NCBI GenBank assembly: GCA_018894105.1
Contig: CM032129.1
Location: 27,421,468 to 27,485,467, forward strand
Reading direction: 5' to 3'
DNA: 64,000 nucleotides
DNA from: Jacaranda mimosifolia
Lineage: Eukaryota; Streptophyta; Magnoliopsida; Lamiales; Bignoniaceae
The stretch's first letter is position 1. Each line of letters begins with the position of its first letter. Made by a program: the position numbers and the translations under genes. The notes below the pieces were generated by a model that ran no database searches, was not told the origin of the DNA, and worked only from the letters and a program-made list of their open reading frames with translations. Below, one piece after another: positions 1-11,282 of this stretch.

Positions 1-2331
1 TATTTGTTATTTAAAAATGGTGCAATCTAGAGGAAGAAAGAAATATTTTATAACTTTCTTTGATGATTGCACTAGATATTACAAAGTTTATTTACTTTCA
101 AGTAAAGATGAGGCATTGAAAGTATTTAAACAATATAAAAATGAGGTTAAGGATCAACTTGGAAAGAAAATAAAAACTCTTCAAAGTGATAAAGGTGGTG
201 AATATATATACCCATTTGAAGAGTTTTGTATAGAACATGGAATAATTCATGAAGTGACAACTCCATATGCACTTTAATCAAATGGAATTATCGAGCTAAA
301 AAATCATACTTTAAAAGAAATGATGAATGCCTTGATTATCAATGCTGAAGCACCTCAAAATATGTGGGGTAAGGCAGTGTCAACTGCAAATTATCTACTT
401 AATAAGCTGTCCCACAAGAAACTAGATAAACACCATATGAAGCATGGAAAGGTCACCCACCTTACTACCAATACCTTCGAATGTGGGGGTATCTAGCTAA
501 GGTAGGAGTTCCACCACCTAAAATGGTTAAGATAGGACCAAAAACAGTCCATGGAATATTTATTAGGTATACACTACATAGTGTAGCCTATAAATTACTT
601 GTATTCAAATCTAAGATAGATGACATTCATGTTAATACCATCATTGAGTCAAGGAATGCAAATTTCTTTGAAAACATGTTTCCTTGGAAAAAAGATGACA
701 GACAGATTATAACAAAGAGACCTCGGGAAGCTCAAGAATCGAACAAAAAGGAAAATGAACTTAGACGTAGTAAGAGGGCTAGAGAATCAGGTCATTTGGA
801 CCCGATTTCATAACTTAAATGCTAGAAAGTGTGCAGCAAACTTTCACTGAGGCTATGACAACACCAGAAGTTCCATTATGGAGACAGGCGGTAAATAGCA
901 AAATTGAGTCTATTATGCAAAACCACGAGTGGGAATTGGTGGATCTCCCTCCTAGAAATAAACCCCTAGGGTGTAAATGGATTTTCAAGAGGAAAATGAA
1001 GGCTTATGGTACTATAGATAAGTACAAGGCGAGATTAGTAGTCAAAGGATGTAGACAAAAAGAAGGTCTTGATTACTTTGAGACTTACTCACCAATGACG
1101 AGAATAACATCCATTAGGTTATTAATTGCATTTATAGCTATCAATAACCTCGAGATTCATCAAATGGATGTTAAAATAGTTTCCTAAATGGTGACCTAGA
1201 CAAGGAAATTTATATGGAACAATCAGAAGGGTTTGTGGCTCTAGGGCAAGAGAAAAAAGTGTGCAAGCTAATTAAGTCGTTATATGGCTTAAAGCAAACT
1301 CCTAAACAATGGCATGTAAAATTTGATCAAGTCATGCTTGCGAATAGCTTTAGGATCAATGAGTGTGACAAATAAGTATACGTCAAGGGCACCACTACCA
1401 AGTATGTCATTTTATGTCTACACGCAGACAACATGCTAATTATGGGAAACAATAGTGATTTAATTAATGAGACGACAAAATTGCTAAGTAGCAATTTTGA
1501 CATGAAAGATATAGTAGCAGTGGATGTGATCCTCGAGATAAAAATTATAAAAAATCCAATGGGCTGGTACTGACATAGTCTCACTAGATGGAGAAAGTGT
1601 TATAAAAGTTCTTGAGACAAGAATATGGACCCGCGAAAACCCCCATAGATGCAAATCAACGGCTTACCAAAAATAAAGGTGAGGCAAAGACTCAACTAGA
1701 GTATACGCGCATAATTTGGAGCCTTATATACATCACGAATTGTACAAGCCTGATATAGCATATGCTGTTAGCAAGCTAAGTAGATTTACAAGCAACCCGG
1801 GTTAAGAGCATTGGACTGCACTAATTAGAGTCTTAAGGTACTTGAAATATACCTTAAGTTATGGATTGCATTATACAAGATATCCAGTTGTAATAGAAGG
1901 TTACAACAAAGCTAATTGGATATTAGACTCTAGTGAAACTAAGTCCATAAGTGAATATGTTTTCACTTTAGGAGGAGGGGCTATCTCGTGGAAATCCTCA
2001 AAACAAACCTGTATAGCTAGGTCAACTATAGAATCTGAGTTCATTGCATTGGACAAGGCATGTGAGGAAGCAGAATGGCTACGCCATTTCTTGGAAGATA
2101 TCCCAAATTGGCCCAAACTTGTGCCTGCAATTTGCATTCATTGTGATAGTCAATCGGCAATTGGTAAAACACAAAGTAATATGTACAATAGTAAGTCTAG
2201 ACATATATGTCGTAGACATAATATCGTTAGACAACTGCTCTTTGATGGAGTTATCTCTATTGATTATGCGAGATCAAAAGAGAACATTATGGATCCGCTA
2301 ACCGAAAGGCTTAAATAAAGAGCAAGTTGAA
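1..2331 (+). pseudogene. copia pol remnant: integrase, reverse transcriptase, RNase H
   Basis: Integrase core runs to about 800. The second catalytic Asp is visible in LQSDKGGEY (about 178-204), and a stop (TAA near 274) separates it from the region with the third acidic residue (GIIELKNHTL). RT starts near 819 with the copia block PLGCKWIFKRK. A one-base deletion near 1182 shifts the frame just after QMDV. The downstream LYGLKQTPKQW block is readable, but the catalytic YVDD box reads HADN (1421-1432), so RT is inactive. RNase H (1842-2318) keeps the [18 protein letters not shown] and HCDSQSAI blocks and ends in the usual [18 protein letters not shown] tail. The C-terminal RGMGLKPI follows in another frame. 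No functional protein is expected. Confidence 0.9.
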
Positions 2332-2916
2332 AAATTATCGAGGGGAATGGGACTTAAGCCTATAAAATAAATGAGGCACTACAATGGGAACCCTACCTAT
2401 GTGATGAGAGATCCCAAGAAATAGGTTCAAAAGGAAAAACAAGTTGTTGTGTCTCGAGTGAATGCACTGTGGGGGTCTAACCTCCATCATATTCCTATGA
2501 TAAGTAGACAACGCCACCTGTAGAATGTTAAGGTTAAGCTTTGCTTTTAAAGGCTCTTAATAAGAACCCACCTATGTGAGTAGGGATTGGGCCAGTCCTA
2601 TGAGAATTTTTAATTCTCATAGAGTACTCATGAATCCCAAGAATTCTTCAGAGCCTAAATGAACACAACTGTAAGAACTTAAACTGACTATTGGGTGGAG
2701 TTGTATTGTCTTGGTGTACACAAAAATCCGAACAGTTCAAGACATCACGTTCACTGGTTGGCGAGTACATTCGATAGTTCTCACTAAGGAAGATTCAAAG
2801 CCAAAAGCCACAAGTTACCTATCTCGATGCAGTTTCGCTCAAGCTGTAACTCTTTCGTGTGTGTCTACATTCATATGCATAGTTGGTGCGATAATTTTTT
2901 TATTCATGTGGGGGAT
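2332..2916 (+). other. copia 3' untranslated region and polypurine tract
   Basis: No coding sequence is seen between the RNase H end and the LTR. The segment ends in the purine run 2907-2916, directly abutting the TGTAAAATTCGG start of the LTR, the expected plus-strand priming site. Confidence 0.7.
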
Positions 2917-3381
2917 TGTAAAATTCGGTATATTTATATGCCAAAATCAAATAATCGAATAAGAAAATTGAGTTTAAATTGAGAAGTAATTTAAGCACAT
3001 TTTAGTGGGTAGAACGAGTCTATCCATATTGGAAAAAAGGATGCGGGTGTGTAAATAAAATAGTTCAAGTTTTTTTTAATGTATCCCGATAGACACACCC
3101 CTATAGAAAAGTTAGCTCAAAAGTTAGAGTTATGACTTGAGCTCCTAATTCTTTAATGAAACTGTAACTCTTCATTAAAAGAGTAAGTTATGAGATTTTA
3201 TCCTATAGTTGTGTCCTTAAAAGAAAGAATTATGATTTTACTAAAGAATCATGTCTGGTCAACAAAATTGCATTGCATAACTATAAATAGGAGTGCCTAG
3301 AAAAAGAAGCATGCATACTAGCATTCTGTCTCACTACATTGCACACTTATACACTATCTATTAAAGAAGAGTTCCAAGTTA

Positions 3382-3732
3382 GAGGGTGTTTGGATGAGCT
3401 TATAAGATGGCAAAAAGTATTTAGTATTTTTTTAAAAAAAAAGAGCTTATAAGCTCTTAAAATAAGATGTTAAGATCTTATAAGCTCTTTTTAAAAAAGT
3501 AAGTAGTGCTTAACTTATTTTGAATATTTTAACAAGCTAGCTTAATTTTAATCACATTAATTAATTACAAAAATGCATTACTAACATCTTATAAGCTACA
3601 ATATATTATTTTATCCAAACACTTTAAGAACTTATTTTTATAAAAAGATTTAACATCTTATAAGCTCCAAAAATGTTTTATAAGATGTAGGAGCTTATAA
3701 AACTTTTTAAATAAGATTAGCCAAACACCCTC
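3382..3732. mobile_element. Tourist-like MITE (PIF/Harbinger type), 351 bp
   Basis: The inverted termini GAGGGTGTTTGG and CCAAACACCCTC are perfect. They are flanked by TTA on both sides (3379-3381 and 3733-3735), the 3-bp target duplication of PIF/Harbinger MITEs. The interior is AT-rich with repeated AGCTTATAAG-type motifs and no coding capacity. It sits within the copia LTR, so it inserted later than that element. Confidence 0.85.
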
Positions 3733-3859
3733 TTAGTAAAGTTCGCTAGTTCTATTCTATTGAAGTGCTACCTTAGACCGGAGGAGAGCCATTGTATCTT
3801 GAGAAGTTAATTGCCATGAGCCTTCTACTACCGTGTGAGGGGCAATATTACCTTAAGGA

Positions 3860-4325
3860 CTTGTTTGCTTCATTGGATAAAGCTTGATATATCTATTTTC
3901 AAGTTTTATCTCTTGTTTGCTTCACAATTTTATGGCCTATGATACATTTGCGGCCCGACATGGTATCATGGGTCAGGCTGGTTTATGGATCAAGTCATCG
4001 TGGCTTCATCCATTTTCCATCCTTTCAAATTTGATCTAATAAAAAATAAAAATGACATTCTTACCCACATAAAAACCCTATTCTCAACGCCTTCTGCCAA
4101 ATTTTGGAAATTTACCTTCTTAGAAGTTAGGATATTTTAGACATTATAAATTGTAATCACATTGAGCAATCTTGTCAACCAAACATTAGATATTATTAAG
4201 CATGGGATATCATTAATTTCTAAAATCCAAGCAAACAATAGATTACATGATTTTGGATACTATTTCTAGCTTATGTATTACTAGCATATTAATCTCTTTT
4301 AATCCTATATATCGAAGCAAACAAG
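3860..4325. mobile_element. putative small inverted-repeat transposon in the copia LTR
   Basis: CTTGTTTGCTTC at 3860-3871 is mirrored by GAAGCAAACAAG at 4314-4325, and a third copy of the motif lies near 3912. The interior has no coding potential. The flanks CCTTAAGGA and CTCTAAAGA agree at 6 of 9 positions, with transitions at the rest, so a decayed 9-bp duplication is possible but not firm. Superfamily is left open. Confidence 0.5.
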
Positions 4326-4506
4326 CTCTAAAGAGATTGTTGGAGCAACAAGCCTCAACTAATACAATTTTTGTCTTGCGTTCAAGTAGATTTTCTGTTC
4401 ATTTTCTTTACTCAATGAATAATTTTATATGTTTACATAATTTTATATGTGTATATTTTACACAAACCACAAGCATACACGATATCTTAATTAAAATTTT
4501 CTAACA

Positions 4507-5474
4507 TATTTTTTGATATTTTATAAGCTTTGATAAGATGTTTTGAGTTGCTTTACGCGATCACACATACTCTCAATGATTTCTCCAACTATTTCCTAAA
4601 GCACGGGCCAACAGTGACAAAGATTCGAAGTGGTTGAAGATAAAAATTCTGAATGGAAGACGTTCAGACAAATATCATACTTATAATCGATTAAAACAAC
4701 CTACAAATCACATTACATTTCATTTAGCCCGAATTAATGTAGAATCATTTTAACCATATTCTGGACGGGCGGGCCTTACAATATCGTGAGTATTCCGCAA
4801 AGACAACTTATCAATAGGGGAAAAAAACAGTATTCATCACAAGAAAATGTTATTTTAGGGCTACAACAGATTCTTTTCTTCTTCCTTTTTTTCTTTTTAA
4901 GTTTTTCCTCATTTTATTCATATTTTTGCCTGTTATTCATATTCTCCTGCAACTCCCATAGGAGCACCAACAAATAGGAGCCATTAATTGCAGATTACCA
5001 CATGTTGAAGGTACCACTATTTGGACAAAATTCCAGCTGTGAACATCACAATCTGATTAATGGTGATCTTGAGCTCAGGCATATCCATCAATGGTGTTTC
5101 ACAATTTGCTCAATACTTTATACGGCCCCCTTCTATCCTTCACGAAAACATGAAATCTATATCAGGATCCAATGACAGAATCAAGAACAAAAATGTAAAA
5201 CTAGTCTCAGAATTGTACAAGATAAACAAAGCCGGTGTTAATTAGAATGAGACAATAAACCAAAAAAGAATGGAGATATCAAAAATACATTCCTTTCTCA
5301 AAATTTCCTTCATCCATTATTGTTATTTCAACCAACAAAAAAAGAAAAAAAAAAGATGCGGACCTAGACATTATATTGAGGGCACGAACTAATATTCTAC
5401 AACATTTCTTGCTTACAAAAGATGATTACAGAATTGGGGTCAAAAGAATAGATCAGAATGCCGTCCTTATGCCC
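4507..5474. other. intergenic DNA and probable PGK 3' UTR
   Basis: No ORF with recognisable homology is seen. The part nearest the PGK stop (about 5250-5474) is presumably its 3' UTR and polyadenylation region on the minus strand. A T-rich tract lies at 4869-4935. Confidence 0.4.
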
Positions 5475-8157
5475 TTACACAGGAACTGGAGTGGCTTCAT
5501 CAAGGGCAAGGACACCGGGCAGTTCTTTGCCTTCCAAGAGCTCCAAACTGGCACCACCACCAGTTGATATGTGGCTCATCACACTAGCAACTCCGACTTT
5601 CTCCACAGCTGCAACAGAATCTCCACCACCGATAATTGTTGTCGCCCCCTTCCCACTAAGTTCAGCCAGCTTATTTGCAATTGCCTGCCAAAAAAACCTC
5701 ATATTCTCAATAGTGTGTTTTTTTGAATACTTGAGATTTCACAGCATTATTGTACATAACATATATAAAGTTTCAAAGCATAGTCATTGGGACGAACACA
5801 AAAGAGATTTTATATACAAATGTTGGAACAGCAAAAGCACTTAGTTGGAGATGTTTTCATGGGACAACAAGTATTTTAAGAAAATGAACACAATTCCTAT
5901 AGGGAGAAATACCTCTGTGCCAACAGCAAACTTGTCAAACTCAAACACTCCCATTGGTCCATTCCAAATAACAGTTTTTGTAGTATCCAGGGCTTCGCTG
6001 AATGTCTTGATAGAATCTGGTCCAACGTCCAATCCCATCCAGCCATCTGGGATAGCAGATGCTGGAACAACCTGTTAAATGGTGCATATTAAAACTAATT
6101 TTAGTCTCAATAATCTTAGAAAGCAAAAAAGTTGGCATCGGGAGAATCAATTATGGTATAACACACCCAACATAAGAAGAAGGGAGCAATTAACTACAGA
6201 TTTTCGAGTGAAGGCTCAAGGAATAGGACCTTGCTCTCTGCATCTGGAGCGAACTTGTTGGCTATGACCACATCAGTCGGCAGCAAGAGACTCACTCCTT
6301 TGGCCTTGGCCTTCTCAAGGAGTGATGTTGCAAGACCTAGCTTGTCTTCTTCTACCAGGGATGATCCTACTGACAACCCTTGTGCTTTGTAGAATGTGAA
6401 GATCATTCCTCCACCCAATAGCAATATATCACACTTCTCCAAAAGTGATTCAATCACTCCAATCTTAGAGGAGACCTTTGAACCGCCTACAATGGCAGCA
6501 AATGGTTTCTTTGGGTTCGAAACTGCCCCAACAAGATAGTCCAGCTCCTAAAACAGCAAAATGAAAGTTGAAGATTTATGGATAAGAACTCAAACTGCTG
6601 AACTTGAATGCGGGTCCATAGATGGGTAACACGGCTTATACAGCCTCTAAAAGCTTAAAACATAGCTAATTCATGTAACCTTTTGTAAAAGGAAACCAGC
6701 AACAGAGGGCTTCAAGAATTTTGTAACTCCCTCAGTAGAGGCGTGTGCTCTGTGTGCAGTACCAAATGCATCATTCACATATAGATCAGCCAATGAGGCA
6801 AGCTTCTTTGCAAACTCAGGCTCGTTCTTCTCTTCCTCTTTGTAAAACCTAACATTCTCAAGCAGGAGGACACTGCCTTCAGGTAGTGAAGCCACCAATT
6901 TTTCGACCTCTGGACCAATGCAGTCATCAGCTTTCACAACCTGGATCAGTTTGATCAACATAAAAAAGCTCAGTTAGCTACAATACATGAGCATAAATGA
7001 ATAAATACTGGATCCAATAACTTCTAGTAGCCCTTGGAAACGGTTGTGTTAGGTTTCCTGTTCACATTCTCTCTCTTTAATGCAAAACGTTTTTTTCCAG
7101 TAAATGTTACCTGAATGCCAAGCAGTTCAGATAGCCTGGGAACAAGAGGTGCAAGGCTGTATTTTGGAGTGACGCCTTTTGGTCGTCCCTGAAAACCAAG
7201 AGTACGAATCAAGTAAGAAATCAGACAAAACATAAACTAGAAGCATAAATGCAAGGCTATGTCATCAGAAAGAAAAACTAAGACATATATACCTGATAAA
7301 GAAATAACGAAGAATCACCAACAATTAATTGAAAGAAACAACTTAATGACAAATAAAGAGGCATCTCAATCAAACATTCTCTAGAGAACAATTTATTCAA
7401 GGGGGCAAAAATATAACCAACGATTAACGGAAAGCAAAAACTAGTGAGAAGAAATAGACTTTGATCGTTACAGAGTCAAACAAATTTTGTGAACAGACAC
7501 TCTCCAACTTGATATTGAGTCTTTATAAATTATAACTCATGAAACAGAATCTGAGCAAAAATAACAAGTACTAATGGAATTCCTTCGAGTTCAAGACAAA
7601 TAAAAATCAAACATGAAAAACCCACATAGGAGCAATGCATCAACAGTAAATCAAATGCAGGTCAGAACTTGCCACAAATTATTCAGGAATTAAACCAAAT
7701 ACCCTCATAACCAACCAACATTATCAGTAAAATTACTCACCAAGTGACTGGAAAGAATGACTTTAGCACCATTGGTAATCAAATGCTTAATGGTGGGGAC
7801 AGCAGCTCTAATCCTAGTGTCATCAGTAATATTCTGGTTGTCATCAAGAGGCACATTGAGGTCAGCCCTGACAAAGACCTTTTTGCCCTTGAGATCAGCT
7901 GCGGTGAGGTCCCCCACACTCTTCTTCGCCATCGAGGCAATGCCTCTCACGGGCTTGGAGGAATTCTTGAACGACGCCAGCTTGGTGGCGACATGGTGGG
8001 AGAGAAGCGGGTCTGCAGCCGCGGCGGCGAAGCCCAGCCGGCGGAGTGGGGTCTTTGCAAGGAAGCGTGTGGTGGTAACATTGAGGGAGGCCCTGGTTGT
8101 GGCAGCTGACGCTTTGGGGATGCCGCAGAAAGCTGGTGATGCAGCTGTGGACGCCAT
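5475..8157 (-). CDS. PGK: phosphoglycerate kinase, chloroplastic (six exons, 480 aa)
   Basis: This enzyme transfers phosphate between 1,3-bisphosphoglycerate/ADP and 3-phosphoglycerate/ATP; the plastid form serves the Calvin cycle. Exons: 8157-7741, 7188-7111, 6940-6680, 6547-6230, 6071-5913, 5684-5475. All five introns are GT-AG and phase 0. Residues 1 to about 75 are Ser/Ala/Thr/Arg-rich with few acidic residues, typical of a stroma-targeting peptide; the mature domain begins near MAKKSVGDL (76). Family landmarks: RADLNVP (97-103), GRPKG (140-144), LENVRF (192-197), GGSKVSSK (273-280), WNGPMGVFE (394-402) and GGGDS (430-434). The length matches plant plastid PGKs. The start at 8157 opens the transit peptide ([10 protein letters not shown]). 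An in-frame reading further upstream lacks plausible coding sequence and lies in CA-repeat leader. No break is visible, so the gene looks functional. A cytosolic PGK is unlikely given the N-terminal extension. Confidence 0.97.
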
Positions 8158-8460
8158 TTTCAGTGTGTAATGTGTGTGTGTGTGGAAATGGGGGGACAAC
8201 TCTGAGTGAGCCTGCGAAAGTGAAAATTAAGGTGGGATTTTTAGAATTATTTGTGGATGTGGAGAAGTTTAGGTGTGGAGATTGGGGGTTTGAGAAGATT
8301 TCTCTTATCGTCGAATTGAGGTTGAAGATGTTCGATAATTTTCATGCTTGGTTTGTGGTTATATTTTTCCATTTTTGTCCTTTTCATTATCATACCAAAA
8401 TAGTTCTTGCCATTGGTTCATCTCCTTCCTCCAATTTATATATTTTACTCTTTTTCACTT
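8158..8460 (-). promoter_or_regulatory. putative PGK 5' leader and promoter
   Basis: Immediately upstream of the start codon the minus strand is a CA-rich leader (plus strand GTGTGTGTGTGT at 8170-8182). A GATAAG I-box-like motif, common in light-regulated plant promoters, is at 8304-8309. An AATATATAAATT TATA-like element is at 8433-8444. A CCAATGG motif (8410-8416) lies downstream of that TATA candidate, so the true start site is uncertain. Confidence 0.35.
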
Positions 8461-8799
8461 TTTTTTTTATTATTTGCTTTTCATTTTGGAAAATTAATTT
8501 TCTAAAAAAATTTAGTAAAATTAATTTTTTACAATAATTAAGTTCCTAAAATTCTAATAATTTGCTATTGCTAAAAAGTTCCAACTTTAAGCTTAAAAAA
8601 AAATAAAAAATACCATCAATGCATTAAAAATGGACTAAAATCTTTTAACCCACTCGTGTTATACAAAATAGGCGATTTATCCCCTTGTAAAAAAAAAAGA
8701 AGGGTGAAACGTCTCCTTATGTTTTTAAAATTTGGATCACTATCCCCTTCCGTCTATTTGAGTTGATTTTGTTATTGAAAAGAACAAAATACCCTCATA
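8461..8799. other. AT-rich intergenic DNA upstream of PGK
   Basis: No gene is seen. The segment 8636-8690 (AAAATCTTTTAACCC ... TTATCCCCTTGT) resembles 21303-21355 in the same orientation on the far side of the AT array and gypsy element. Confidence 0.4.
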
Positions 8800-8913
8800 T
8801 ATATAATTGCTTTATATCCTTATATTTTTCTTTTTCTTTTATTTAATCTAAATTAAATATCTTATGTATTTATAAATACATAAGATATTTATATAAATTA
8901 AATACTATCTAAT
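8800..8913 (+). repeat. left piece of AT-rich tandem array, cut by the gypsy insertion
   Basis: TTTTCTTTTATTTAATCTAA near 8831-8850, followed by AT-rich sequence up to TTAAATACTATCTAAT, matches the start of the units at 19781, 20192, 20649 and 21020. The gypsy target duplication CTAAT occupies 8909-8913. Confidence 0.75.
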
Positions 8914-9675
8914 TGATAAGGGATGACCCAAGTGGCTCGGCCCAAACTACGTGGGCCCAAAGGTGCAACACCAAGCCCATCTGGCATCCAGGGGCCCAAC
9001 AGCGCGGTCGACCAAAGTTGACATTGATGATCGACGGTGTACAAAGTAAATGAGAGCTCGACCAGGCCTTGGTCAAGGCCGCGGGTCGATATGTCGACCC
9101 GCACTGCAAATCCATACTCTAGTCAGTTGTCAGGTCGATCATTCTTCTGACCAGGGAGGTCGTCAGAGCACAGTACCATCCCTGCCGCATTAAATGCACT
9201 AACAAACGGCATGCCTCCGCATTAATAGCCCATGCCGCCCCCTTACGGCCTGGCGCCGCAGGCATGTCAACAGTGTCCTATCCTAGCCCTAAAACCTGGG
9301 AAGGCAGCCATCTAGAATAGGACAGGGGTGAGAGATGACTAATTGCTCCTCATGCAAGGACAAGGGTCCCCCCTATACATCAAGGGCATCTCAGACAAAT
9401 TCTCAGAAGGAGAAGGTTATAAATACCCCCCACTTCAGCCTTCCAAAGGTACGTTCTCATATATACAAAAAGCCCATACTCTGCTGCTTGTATTATCTAG
9501 TCGACCCGTGTTGACTTGATCGTTGGAGGGCCTAAGCCGAGGGCTCCTCGGCTAGCCTAACGTTTGCTAAGTGATTGCAGGATTCAGCCCACCTACATTC
9601 GTAAATCGACCATAGAGGTCGAACCTCATCGAAACATCAACTTGGTCCAACATCCAGCGGATTCAACCCTCATCA
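8914..9675 (+). repeat. 5' LTR of the Tat gypsy element (762 bp)
   Basis: Starts TGATAAGGGATGACCCAAG and ends CAACCCTCATCA. It is collinear with 18810-19617. A TATA-like TATAAATACCCCCC sits near 9419. The LTR has many TCGA-containing motifs, a composition shared with the solo LTR at 25409-26091. Confidence 0.95.
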
Positions 9676-9677
9676 TT

Positions 9678-9694
9678 TGGCTCCGTCTGTGGGA
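9678..9694 (+). other. primer-binding site of the gypsy element
   Basis: TGGCTCCGTCTGTGGGA lies two bases after the 5' LTR. The CCGTCTGTGGGA core is the conserved PBS block of plant Tat/Athila elements. Which tRNA primes it was not determined. Confidence 0.8.
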
Positions 9695-9715
9695 TCCTTG
9701 AGTTCGCTATCGAAA

Positions 9716-11282
9716 ATGGTGAACACCAGACGAGCCCCTTCAGAAAGGGAAGAAAATAGGAGATCCAGCTCTCTCCCACCAAGACCTCAGCAAGAGCTGA
9801 ACGCCCCAGGGTCTAGCGCCCAGCCAGAACCAGAAGTCACGCTGACCATGCCCCAATTGATGCAACTCATTAGTAAGCAAATTTCAGCCCAACTCTCAGT
9901 TGCCTTGAATCGACACGCCACCCAACTGAAGCTGACGGCTAGTACAACACCACAACCCGCAACCCCGGAGGGAAGACAGCCAGAAGAGAATTTCAAACGG
10001 CCAGAATCCAGAAGGCCACCATTAAGGCGCGAAATGAGCCCAGGCCATTTTCTAAGAGAAATGGCTCGACCACTACCCTGTGAGGAGGTGGCAGATTCTA
10101 TCGACCATGGAATTCGACCCATTCGAGCCCCACAGTGCGATAGGGTCGAGCGCTCGAGACCCCGCACGAACAGAAATGCATCTCAGGTAGATAAGGAAGA
10201 ATGGAATGAGGTATCCCACTAGGTACAACAATTGAACCGAAAACTGGAGGAGATCTCGAGGAGAAACACAGGAAGGTTGCCCCATCAAGAGGGACCACAG
10301 AGGTTCCGAAGAGAAAGAGACTCCCTTTTTATCCAAGACATCATCGACGAGCGCATAGCTCTCGATGCCAAGATTTCGGCTGGCTTGCCAAGGTACGATG
10401 GCTCGACTGACCCGAACGAACATCTAATGCAGTTCGAGCACATGATGCAGCTACATGGACACAACGAGTACATCCACGCTAATATGCCTGTGACCACCTT
10501 TTAAGGGATAGCACTCAACTGGTTTGTGAAACTGGAACCGGCGTCGATATACTCATATGACCAGTTGTGCGACAAATTTCTAGACCAGTTCGCGAGAAGG
10601 AGAAAAGCCAAACTTCCTTACACCCATTTGCACACAGTAAAGTAGAACGAGGGAGAATCCCTCCAAGACTGTTTCACTCGATTCAACACGAAGGTGTTAA
10701 GGATCGACAGCCTGAGAATTGAATTCTTGATCGATGTGTTATTCCTGGGCCTCAGGCACAAGGAGTGTGCCAATGCATTGGTATGCGAGCAGCCCAGATC
10801 GATGGAGGAGCTTCTCGACCTCACAGAGAGGTATATGACCCAAGAGGAGATGAACAAGTTGAAATACGGCAATCTAGAGGTCGATAAGAGGAAAAACAAT
10901 GAGAAAGAGGACCGTCAAGTCAGAGAGAGATGTCGATCCCCCATAAAATGCTTCCACGATTACACTCTGCTCAACCTCCTGAGGAATGAGGTGTTGTTCG
11001 CCATACAAAACGACAACCTGCTCAAGAAACCCCGAAAACTCACGAAAATAGAGGCCATGAAAAAAATAAAAAAAATACTGCTATTTTCATAGGCAGAAAG
11101 GGCATGACACAGAAGATTGCTTTAAATTACAAGATGAGATCGAAAGACTAATCAGACAGGGCCATTTAGAAAAATATATCGAAGAGGAGACCAGGCGCGA
11201 AGAGGGTAAAATCAATCGGACTCCCCATAGAGAAAGGTCGGCCAACCCAAAGAGAGATGACAAAGGAAAAAGACCTGCCTAA
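9716..11282 (+). pseudogene. gypsy gag remnant
   Basis: Gag forms the RNA-packaging capsid. The frame opens with ATG at 9716 (MVNTRRAPSE) and has a Pro/Arg-rich N-terminus with a MPQLMQLISKQIS segment. The retrotransposon gag domain (about 10320-10870) shows LPRYDGSTDPNEHLMQFEHM, ALNWF, YDQLCDKF and ESLQDCFTRFN. In-frame stops occur at 10220-10222, 10502-10504 and near 10642. A frameshift around 11060-11080, in an A-rich run, precedes KGHDTEDCFKLQDEIERLI, the segment before protease, which ends at TAA 11280-11282. The stops mostly look like CAG/CAA/TGG codons hit by C-to-T or G-to-A changes. Confidence 0.88.

Larger units (their letters stand above)
1..4506 (+). mobile_element. Ty1/copia retrotransposon, 3' part, degraded and cut by the window edge
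   Basis: The window opens inside a copia integrase domain. It continues in copia order through reverse transcriptase and RNase H (to about 2331), an untranslated tail, a polypurine tract (ATGTGGGGGAT, 2907-2916) and a 3' LTR (2917-4506). The 5' LTR, gag and protease lie outside the window. Integrase before RT is the diagnostic order for copia rather than gypsy. Stops and frameshifts throughout show a dead copy. Two smaller inverted-repeat transposons have landed in the LTR since, which also points to an old insertion. Confidence 0.9.
2917..4506 (+). repeat. 3' LTR of the copia element, enlarged by two nested insertions
   Basis: The LTR starts TGTAAAATTCGG right after the polypurine tract and appears to end ...AATTTTCTAACA, giving TGT...ACA termini. 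A TATA-like CTATAAATAG lies near 3281. Without the insertions at 3382-3732 and 3860-4325 it would be roughly 770 bp. The 3' boundary is inferred from the TG/CA rule only, because the 5' LTR is not available for comparison. Confidence 0.65.

Noticed and set aside
4247..4504. 85-codon open frame in the copia LTR
   Set aside because: Crosses the boundary of a nested inverted-repeat element and has no coding features.
7744..8170. Two plus-strand open frames of 121 and 137 codons
   Set aside because: They lie opposite PGK exon 1, whose GC-rich transit-peptide sequence leaves few stops; no similarity of their own.
8158..8199. Alternative upstream Met for PGK
   Set aside because: Would add a CA-repeat-encoded stretch ([13 protein letters not shown]) before a normal transit peptide start; the leader composition is that of a 5' UTR.
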